From assembly GCF_015694735.1 (NCBI RefSeq), contig NZ_JADQDP010000004.1, positions 124,001 to 188,000 on the forward strand: a stretch of DNA of 64,000 nt, read 5' to 3'. A program made the translations under genes and the position numbers. This DNA is from Hymenobacter properus. Its GTDB lineage: Bacteria; Bacteroidota; Bacteroidia; Cytophagales; Hymenobacteraceae. Below the pieces are notes generated by a model. The model was not told the DNA's origin and searched no databases. It saw nothing but the letters and a program-made list of their open reading frames with translations. Below, piece after piece: positions 58,428-64,000 of this stretch (the stretch's first letter is position 1; each line of letters opens with the position of its first letter).

Positions 58428-58916
58428 CTATTTTCCTGGCAGCGCAAGTAGTCCGGCCATGCCTTTCACGTTGAGGCGGGCAAACTTGCGCACGCGGTCG
58501 AAACGGGCGGTGGTTTCCTCTAGCTCTTCGTCTTTGGGCAGCGGCCTGGGCACCTCGGTGTGCAGGCGCTCGAACACGGCCGCGGCGATGTCCATGTAGC
58601 CCAGCAACAGCAGGTACAATTGCTTCTTCTCTGCCTCGGCGTAGCCCTTGGTGCGAATGGCTTTGTTTAGCGTATCAAGCTGGTTGGTTTCGTCAGTGAA
58701 CAAATCGCGCAAGGCGTTGCGCGCCGCTTGGTACTCGGCCAGTTGTTCGGCACTGGCCGCCGATGCCGCAAAGGGAAACGCTTCGGCAAAGGCCGTGGCC
58801 CGGGCAAAAGCAGTTTCGGCCTCGTACACGCTGGCCAGATGCTTTTGCAGACTGGTCCAGAGGCCGGTGCGGGCTTTATCGAAGGCCGAGGTTGCGTTGG
58901 TTTCGGAAGGGCTCAT
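58428..58916 (-). CDS. Hypothetical helical protein
   Basis: This 162-residue protein is almost all helical (TSLQKHLASVYEAETAFARA, YQAARNALRDLFTDETNQLD, KGYAEAEKKQLYLLLLGYMD). No membrane segment, signal or known motif is visible. The frame is open far upstream through the mannose-6-phosphate isomerase-like gene, but ATG at 58916 is the first sensible start and lies 41 bases after the stop of that gene. The two may form an operon. Confidence 0.65.
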   Translation of the reverse strand: MSPSETNATSAFDKARTGLWTSLQKHLASVYEAETAFARATAFAEAFPFAASAASAEQLAEYQAARNALRDLFTDETNQLDTLNKAIRTKGYAEAEKKQLYLLLLGYMDIAAAVFERLHTEVPRPLPKDEELEETTARFDRVRKFARLNVKGMAGLLALPGK

Positions 58917-58957
58917 GAGTAGAGAAGGAGGCGTGACCAATAGAGGCAGCCAGACGG

Positions 58958-59464
58958 CTAGCGACCGAAATCGTCCTGCACGCGCACGATGTCGTCCTCG
59001 TCGGAGGGGTTGTCGGCGTCGGTGTGCTGCCAGATTTCGGCCAGCACGCCCCAGTCCTTCAGGCCCACGAGGCGGTGGCGCTCGCCTTGCCGGAGCACGA
59101 TGCGTTCGCCCACCTGGTAGCTTTTCACTTCGCCCTGCTCGTCGGTGTCGCTGGTAGCCACGCCCACGGGGCCTTGCACCACTTGCCATATTTCGGCCCG
59201 GCGATGGTGGTACTGCCAGCTTAGGCGCTGGTGGGGCGCCACCAGCAGCATCTTCGGGCTGAGCTTGCCCGAAATACGCAGGTTCTCAACCGACAAGCCA
59301 TTGAAATAGGTGTCGGCAAATTGCTGGGCCTGGTTTTCATCAATAACGAAAAAGCCACCCCAAGGGCGTGTCGGGTCTTCTTTGGCAATAGCGAAGCCTT
59401 GCTGCTGCAGCGTGGCGGCAACTTGCTGAAATAGAGCCTTTTTTTGGCTATCGGTATCGGACAT
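58958..59464 (-). CDS. Cupin resembling mannose-6-phosphate isomerase type II
   Basis: This 168-residue protein resembles the C-terminal isomerase domain of ManC/AlgA: TRPWGGFFVI, then LLVAPHQRLSWQYHHRRAEI (the metal-binding His and Glu), WQVVQGPVGV, RQGERHRLVG (second His) and a terminal EDDIVRVQDDFGR, which is the family's C-terminal signature. A free-standing form of this size would interconvert mannose 6-phosphate and fructose 6-phosphate, or bind sugars. It has its own -7 box and precedes a helical protein gene. Confidence 0.85.
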   Translation of the reverse strand: MSDTDSQKKALFQQVAATLQQQGFAIAKEDPTRPWGGFFVIDENQAQQFADTYFNGLSVENLRISGKLSPKMLLVAPHQRLSWQYHHRRAEIWQVVQGPVGVATSDTDEQGEVKSYQVGERIVLRQGERHRLVGLKDWGVLAEIWQHTDADNPSDEDDIVRVQDDFGR

Positions 59465-59492
59465 GAAATGTATTTCTGTTTTTAGCGAACGG

Positions 59493-59500
59493 CAAAAATA
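59493..59500 (-). promoter_or_regulatory. -7 promoter box (TATTTTTG) of the isomerase-like cupin gene
   Basis: On the minus strand TATTTTTG matches TAnnTTTG exactly, 28 bases before the ATG at 59464. Confidence 0.45.
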
Positions 59501-59688
59501 GCAGGTATCCCTGCATCGGCACGAATGCCTAACTAGCTTGCAAGCGGCAACTGGCTGGGCTTAAACTGGCGAGAGAGCCAGCCACGGCGCATTGCCAAAA
59601 CAGTAGTTACAAACCTGACTACTGCGACAAAAAGGAAATCCGCTTCATACATCTTGAGGTACGGTTGCTGCCAGCCTCATGGCTTGTC

Positions 59689-60114
59689 CTAACCTGCTTT
59701 CACCAGCTCAAACCGTACTTCGCCGCTCTGGGTGCGGCCGGTTTCCTGCCAGCCCGCGCGGCGGTAAAAGCCTTCGGCGCGCGTGCCGGGCGCGGTGCTC
59801 AGCCACACCGGCTCATCGGTTTGGCTGAAGTACCAACGCAGCATGGTATCATGCAGGGCCCGGCCGATGCCACGTTGGGCGTGGTCCGGGTGCACAAACA
59901 AGGCCCAGATGCTGTGGCCCTGCAAATCGGCAATGGCGAAACCAACGATGCGGCCCTCTTCTTCAGCCGCCCAGCCTTTGCCCCTACGGGTGAGGTGGTC
60001 CACATAGTTGGCGTAGGTGACGAGTGCTGGATTGTTAAGCGGGTTTTCCCGCACCGCCAGCCGAATTTCTGACAGGCGGGGAATATCTTCAATATGGGCT
60101 TCTCTGATTAGCAT
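59689..60114 (-). CDS. GNAT family N-acetyltransferase
   Basis: This 141-residue acetyltransferase has the acetyl-CoA loop at VHPDHAQRGIGRALHDTML (Q/RxxGxG/A) and the family beta strands GRIVGFAIADLQG and WLSTAPGTRAEGFYRRAGWQ. The N-terminus (LIREAHIEDIPRLSEIRLAV) is typical. The target is unknown. The gene stands alone, 67 bases downstream of an acidic protein gene on the same strand. Confidence 0.9.
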   Translation of the reverse strand: MLIREAHIEDIPRLSEIRLAVRENPLNNPALVTYANYVDHLTRRGKGWAAEEEGRIVGFAIADLQGHSIWALFVHPDHAQRGIGRALHDTMLRWYFSQTDEPVWLSTAPGTRAEGFYRRAGWQETGRTQSGEVRFELVKAG

Positions 60115-60181
60115 GGCGCAGAAGCAATTAGATGGCTAAATGTACTGATTCAGCCAACCATCTCCCCGACGCTGGGTGTAG

Positions 60182-60817
60182 CTAGCCGAAATTGTAGGGG
60201 TAGCCGATGGCCTGCAGGTCTTCCGCTAGTTGCTGCCAGTCTTCCACCTCATCCACAATGCGCAGCACCAACTCCTTGGTTAAGGTGGCGCCCTGGTACA
60301 CCTGTGCCACGGCCGCCACGTCGATGGGCGAGCGGTCAGTTTCGTCGCCGTAGTATTCGTCGGCCCACTCCGCGTAAGTTTCGGGGTTGCCATCGAAGAT
60401 GGACAGCAGTTCTTCCGAGCCGTCTTCCTCATCCCCTAAAACGCCGGTCTGCCAGCCGTGGGCGGGCGTGTGCCACAGGCAAAACGTGGTGCCGATGGAA
60501 TTGACGGGTTCGCCGAAAATGAAATCGTCGAAATAAGCGGGGAGGCCGCGGGTAATCTGTGCTTTTTCGGGCTGGTCGTACTCCTGCAGAAAGCCGTTTA
60601 TCACGCAGCCCTCGGCGCGGAATAAAATCAGCATCTCGTCGCCTTCGCCGTCGCGCATGGTCAGCACTTCCTCGCCTTCGGCCCAGTCGGGGCTGTAAGA
60701 ATAGTAGCGGTACTCCCAATCCGGGGAGTTAATAGCATCGAGCGCGGCCAGGGCCTTGCAGAGGGTTTTCAGGGCCGCCGCATCGGGCAGCGCGCTATAG
60801 TCTTGCGTGGAAATCAT
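60182..60817 (-). CDS. Hypothetical acidic protein
   Basis: This 211-residue protein is strongly acidic and rich in aromatic residues (SPDWEYRYYSYSPDWAEGEE, LPAYFDDFIFGEPVNSIGTT, YAEWADEYYGDE). No signal or membrane segment, and no family is recognised. The composition resembles that of many immunity-like or SUKH-type proteins, but no motif supports this. It lies between the ChaN-like gene and a GNAT gene on one strand, with 24 bases to the upstream gene. Confidence 0.65.
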   Translation of the reverse strand: MISTQDYSALPDAAALKTLCKALAALDAINSPDWEYRYYSYSPDWAEGEEVLTMRDGEGDEMLILFRAEGCVINGFLQEYDQPEKAQITRGLPAYFDDFIFGEPVNSIGTTFCLWHTPAHGWQTGVLGDEEDGSEELLSIFDGNPETYAEWADEYYGDETDRSPIDVAAVAQVYQGATLTKELVLRIVDEVEDWQQLAEDLQAIGYPYNFG

Positions 60818-60841
60818 AACGAAGCGAGAAAAGAGGCCCCC

Positions 60842-61726
60842 CTAATACGTCTTCGGCGCATCGGCCGGCACTACCACTACAAAGTCGGCAATATTCACCT
60901 GCTCCTTGTCCAGGGTCGGCAGCTGCTCTTGCGTCACCACGCTTAAGGTTTTCACGCGCAGCTTGGGCGCGTACTGGCGTAGGTAAGCTACTATGCCGTC
61001 GTGATGGTCGGAGTGGTAGCTGCCGTTGAAGTGCAGCAGCGTTTGGCCGGGCTGGCGGCTGACTTGGATGAAGTGGGCCATAGTGGCATCTTTCAGCGCC
61101 TGAGCCTGGATGATGTTCTGGGCCCCGCCACCGTGGGCAGTGCCGCTGCCGCCAAACATCGCGGCCATGTTTTTGTAGCCGGGCAACTCATAATCGACCT
61201 TCAGCGGCAGCGGGGCCAGCAGAGCGCGGTCCACGGCCGGCAGCTTGTCGAGGGCCGTGAGGCTGCGCTGGGCCACTACTTTGGCGAAGGGGCGCGGAGC
61301 ATTGGTGCCGATGACGGGCAGGTGGTTTTCGCGAGCTAGCTGTAGCAGTGGGCGGTAGTCGGTGGCGTAGTTGGGCCAGGGGCGGGCCTGGCGCTCGAAG
61401 GCAGTGTCGGCCAAGGTGCCGGCGGCGTATTGGGACACCAGCGGCTGCACGTCGCGCTCAAACATTTCCATGCCCAGCACCAGCTGGCCGGGCTTTTTCA
61501 GCTTCAGCAGGTCCTTGGCCACTTGCAGCTCCAGCCAGTGCGCCAGGGCGTCGTTGTGCTGCTCACCAAAGAGCACCACATCGGCCTGGGTTAATTCCTG
61601 CAGCATCTGGTCGTAGTCGGCCGGCTGGCCGGTGGCGCTGAAGAGACGGTAAGCCGGCCGGTCGCCAGTGAAGCTGGCGAGGCCAATGACCAGCAGGAAG
61701 AAGCTGAGGCGGCGAAGGAAGCGCAT
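60842..61726 (-). CDS. ChaN family (haem-binding-like) lipoprotein or secreted protein
   Basis: This 294-residue exported protein (signal LRRLSFFLLVIGLASF) matches the ChaN/DUF399 fold: VVLFGEQHNDALAHWLEL near the start, GMEMFERDVQPLV, and LLHFNGSYHSDHHDGIVAYL near the end, whose tyrosine and histidines are the haem-binding region of the family. Some members are tied to iron uptake. There is no lipobox cysteine. It lies downstream of an ABC transporter pair, across a degraded palindrome. Confidence 0.88.
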   Translation of the reverse strand: MRFLRRLSFFLLVIGLASFTGDRPAYRLFSATGQPADYDQMLQELTQADVVLFGEQHNDALAHWLELQVAKDLLKLKKPGQLVLGMEMFERDVQPLVSQYAAGTLADTAFERQARPWPNYATDYRPLLQLARENHLPVIGTNAPRPFAKVVAQRSLTALDKLPAVDRALLAPLPLKVDYELPGYKNMAAMFGGSGTAHGGGAQNIIQAQALKDATMAHFIQVSRQPGQTLLHFNGSYHSDHHDGIVAYLRQYAPKLRVKTLSVVTQEQLPTLDKEQVNIADFVVVVPADAPKTY

Positions 61727-61756
61727 GGAAACAATTAGCGGGTGGTATCAACAAAG

Positions 61757-61863
61757 AACGTCATGCCGCGAGCGGAGCCGCGGCATCTTGCGTGCAGCAG
61801 TAAACCCTAATGTCAGGATTCCTACCACAAGCGAGCTGCTGCGACTCCGCTCGGCATGACGTT
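61757..61863. repeat. Degenerate dispersed intergenic palindrome
   Basis: The outer ends AACGTCATGCCG and CGGCATGACGTT are intact, but the inner arms (GCGAGCGGAGCCGCGGCATC and GAGCTGCTGCGACTCCGCTC) have drifted. It looks like an old copy. Confidence 0.8.
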
Positions 61864-61882
61864 GTTATTTCTCTACTGCTTC

Positions 61883-63274
61883 CTAGCCTTTATAGAACAT
61901 CCATTTGCCCAGCTCTTTGTACGTCACCTTCTTGCCGTACATCAAAATGCCTACGCGGTAGATGCGGGCGGCCACCCATACCGTGCCAATGAAGCCCAGA
62001 ATAAGCAGGAAGATGGACAGCGCCAGCTGCCACGCCGGCACCCCAAACGGCAGCCGGATGACCATAGCAATGGGCGAGGTAAACGGTATCATCGACATCC
62101 AAAAGGCCACTGGTCCGTCGGGGTTGCGCAAAATCACCGACACGCCCACGATGTAGCTCAGAATGAGCGGCATGGTAATGGGCATCATGAATTGCTGGGT
62201 GTCGGTCTGGTCGTCCACGGCCGCGCCCACAGCGCCGAACAGCGCACCGTACAGCAAGTAGCCACCCAGGAAATACACAATGAAGCCGAACAAGATGGTG
62301 CCCAGCGGCAGGTTGGCCAGCGTCTCGAAGATGTTCAGACGGCTGGCCGGATTAGCTTGCTTAGTGCCTTGCTGCATGTTTTTGTCGAAGGTAGCCGCGG
62401 CTGAGCGCGGCTCATCGTCGGACGCAGCTGCAGCACCAGAGGCCGAAGCAGGCGTAGCGGCAACTTCGGTTTTGGGCTGGTCATCTTTTGTCACCAGTGG
62501 CAGTAGCACCGAGCTGGCCCCAAAAGACAGCAGCCCCCACATCAGAAACTGGGTGAGGCCCACAGCGGCAATGCCCATGATTTTGCCCATCATCAGGTCA
62601 AACGGCTTCACCGACGACAGCATCACTTCCATGATGCGGCTCGACTTCTCCTCCCCTACCCCGCGCATAATCTGCACGCCGTAGATGAATATAAACAAGT
62701 AGATAGCCAGCGCCAGCGCGTATGACATGCCCGAGGTAGCCAGGGCGTTGCTGTTGGCTTCCTTACCCGTTTCATCCAGGCTGATGGCTTGCAGGTCTAC
62801 CTTCGAGCGCAGGCGGTCGAGCTGCTCCTGCGAGAGGCCCGACTTCTGCATTTTCAGCTCCGAAAAGGCCTTATTGAGGGCATTTTCCACGGCCAACTGC
62901 TTCTTGAGGCTGATGTTGCCCTTGCCAAAAAACTGCACGCCTGTGGGCTTCTCCACGTCGAGGCCGGCGGGCAAATACACCAGGCCGTCGTGCTTGGCTT
63001 TCTGGAAGCCCTTCTTGGCCTCGGCCAGCGTGCCGGCGGCGGTTTCGAAGCGCAGTTGCGGGGTGCTCACGAGGCGGCTGGCCACATTCAGGCCGGAGTC
63101 ATCGCGCACCTCCACCACGTCGGTAGTGTCATTGTCGGAGCTGGCAATTTTGGCCACAAATACCCCGAAGCCCGCCAGCAGTAGCGGCACGGCCAGGGTG
63201 AGGACGATAAATGCTTTTTTGCGTACCCGCGTGAGGTATTCGCGCTGAGCAACGAGTAAAAATTTAGAAGCCAT
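61883..63274 (-). CDS. ABC transporter permease (ABC-2 / NatB-type)
   Basis: This 463-residue permease has a membrane helix at about residues 20-45 (VRKKAFIVLTLAVPLLLAGF), a large extracytoplasmic domain of about 150 residues, then five or six helices (GMSYALALAIYLFIFIYGVQ and others) with a Ser-Ala-Asp-rich loop inserted between two of them. EEKSSRIMEVMLSSVKPFDLM is the conserved ABC-2 signature. It pairs with the ATPase gene upstream, from which a palindrome separates it. It may export sodium, antibiotics or proteins. Confidence 0.92.
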   Translation of the reverse strand: MASKFLLVAQREYLTRVRKKAFIVLTLAVPLLLAGFGVFVAKIASSDNDTTDVVEVRDDSGLNVASRLVSTPQLRFETAAGTLAEAKKGFQKAKHDGLVYLPAGLDVEKPTGVQFFGKGNISLKKQLAVENALNKAFSELKMQKSGLSQEQLDRLRSKVDLQAISLDETGKEANSNALATSGMSYALALAIYLFIFIYGVQIMRGVGEEKSSRIMEVMLSSVKPFDLMMGKIMGIAAVGLTQFLMWGLLSFGASSVLLPLVTKDDQPKTEVAATPASASGAAAASDDEPRSAAATFDKNMQQGTKQANPASRLNIFETLANLPLGTILFGFIVYFLGGYLLYGALFGAVGAAVDDQTDTQQFMMPITMPLILSYIVGVSVILRNPDGPVAFWMSMIPFTSPIAMVIRLPFGVPAWQLALSIFLLILGFIGTVWVAARIYRVGILMYGKKVTYKELGKWMFYKG

Positions 63275-63288
63275 GTTGTTTTCTACTT

Positions 63289-63395
63289 TGTCATCCTGAG
63301 CGCAGCGAAGGACCTTTTCACGTCCGCGCGCTCTAATGAATTATCTCCTGATGAAAGCAGCCGTGAGAAGGTCCTTCGCTGCGCTCAGGATGACA
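63289..63395. repeat. Dispersed intergenic palindrome, ACCTTTTCAC/ACCTTCTCAC form
   Basis: Arms TGTCATCCTGAGCGCAGCG to GGACCTTTTCACG and the inverse. It differs from the other ACCTTATCAC copies by a longer loop of about 40 bases. It lies between the two genes of one transporter. Confidence 0.92.
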
Positions 63396-63399
63396 GACA

Positions 63400-64000
63400 C
63401 TAGTTTACGGTTTCCTCCACCAGCGTTTCAGGCATGGTTTCGCGCACGCGCCGGATAAAAATCTCGTTGATGCTCGGGATTTTCTCGCGGAAGGCCTCCA
63501 CCTCCACCGCTCCGATGAGGTAGCGCAGCAGGTCATTAGGCCGCACACCGGCGTGGAGCTGCACGCGCGCATAGAAGTGGCCGTTTTCTCGCTCTTTCTG
63601 CTCCAGCACCTCAAAATCGGGGTGCACCACCATCAGCTTGCCTTTACCCTCCACCTCATAGGTGTTGGTTTTGAACTGGTCCCGAATGAGGCCCACCGGC
63701 CCATCGAGCACCTTACGCGAGCGGTTGATGAGAGCAATGTGGTCGCACATCTCCTCCACTGACTCCATGCGGTGCGTCGAGAAAATGATGCTGGCACCCT
63801 CCTGCTTCAGACGCAAAATCTCGTCTTTCAGCAGGTTGGCGTTAATGGGGTCGAAGCCGGAGAAGGGCTCGTCGAGAATAATCAGCTTCGGTTCGTGCAG
63901 CACCGTGGCAATGAACTGCACCTTCTGCTGCATGCCCTTGCTGAGGTCTTCCACATTTTTGCCGGCCCACTCCTTTATCTCGAAGCGGTTCAGCCACTGC
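63400..64000 (-). CDS. ABC transporter ATP-binding protein (5' end outside window)
   Basis: The last 200 residues of an ATPase are visible; the frame is open to the window edge, so the start lies beyond it. The signature is LSKGMQQKVQF, Walker B is KLIILDEPFSGFD and the switch His is in STHRMESVEEMCD. The C-terminal domain of about 100 residues after it resembles the NatA/YhaQ type. A GTG within the frame at 63954 is not the start. It is the partner of the permease at 61883-63274. Confidence 0.9.
   Translation of the reverse strand, partial: QWLNRFEIKEWAGKNVEDLSKGMQQKVQFIATVLHEPKLIILDEPFSGFDPINANLLKDEILRLKQEGASIIFSTHRMESVEEMCDHIALINRSRKVLDGPVGLIRDQFKTNTYEVEGKGKLMVVHPDFEVLEQKERENGHFYARVQLHAGVRPNDLLRYLIGAVEVEAFREKIPSINEIFIRRVRETMPETLVEETVN

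Noticed and set aside
52264..60817. Several SUKH- or immunity-like proteins (52264, 60182) as a polymorphic-toxin immunity cluster.
   Set aside because: They are far apart, the likeness is weak, and no toxin or secretion gene is nearby.
9865..63395. Repeated palindromes as a possible CRISPR-like array.
   Set aside because: They are scattered singly over 54 kb between genes, lack regular spacers and have no cas genes.
61883..64000. The ABC pair, ChaN-like gene and palindromes as an iron-uptake island.
   Set aside because: The permease is of the ABC-2 export type, and the ChaN-like gene is separated by a repeat; no siderophore or TonB gene is present.

Overview
The window reads as a chromosomal segment of a GC-rich member of the Bacteroidota, most likely a Hymenobacter-type Cytophagales bacterium; the genus is inferred. 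The grounds are a DAHP synthase fused to a type II chorismate mutase, DUF4835, BshA of bacillithiol synthesis, a CarboxypepD_reg-like outer-membrane protein, a bamD-rpoZ-coaC-coaB-DUF4835-recN block, almost no Shine-Dalgarno sequences, and several upstream sites matching the Bacteroidota -7 box TAnnTTTG. No rRNA, tRNA, CRISPR array, phage or transposase gene was found.

Layout. 1-9.9 kb: the tail of an unknown protein, DAHP synthase/chorismate mutase, proline dehydrogenase, a stress protein, the tail-specific protease Prc, an unknown 362-residue protein and lysS. 10-17.8 kb: two YtxH proteins (one CsbD-like), a Kazal lipoprotein coupled to a FemAB-like acyltransferase, a cupin, a dienelactone hydrolase, an M28 peptidase and small secreted proteins. 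17.8-25 kb is the most accessory part: an orphan molybdopterin subunit, an RraB-like protein, an ABC exporter with an in-frame tail after its stop, two AT-rich genes of unknown function, a truncated MmcQ gene, an orphan barstar and a lipoprotein. 25-30.3 kb: an SDR, a hydroxyacid dehydrogenase and two tandem pectinesterases. 30.3-41.4 kb is the housekeeping core: fabI, recN, DUF4835, coaB, coaC, rpoZ, bamD, an OstA/LptA-like protein, tilS and mdh. 41.4-49 kb: an M50-like protease with a ClpN-like tail, a macro-domain protein, an aspartyl protease-like protein, an HTH membrane protein, two rhomboids and mutL. 49-64 kb: a GH3/serine-hydrolase fusion, bshA, an IscA-type protein, a penicillin acylase, an orphan antitoxin-like gene, a mannose-6-phosphate isomerase-like cupin, a ChaN-like protein and an ABC transporter cut by the window edge.

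The most striking signal is not a gene. About thirteen intergenic palindromes of roughly 90-200 bp, with arms of 30-47 bp, share outer motifs such as GTCATnCTGAGCGnAG or GTCATTGCGAGCG. They fall into sub-families by inner arm and loop, and they sit at gene junctions, including four junctions of the bamD-to-fabI block. One lies exactly in the linker between the CoaC and CoaB domains, so that the usually single CoaBC protein is encoded as two genes. Other oddities are a MutL with a changed endonuclease motif, the molybdopterin subunit without its partners, and a short AT-rich gene pair with no recognisable function.
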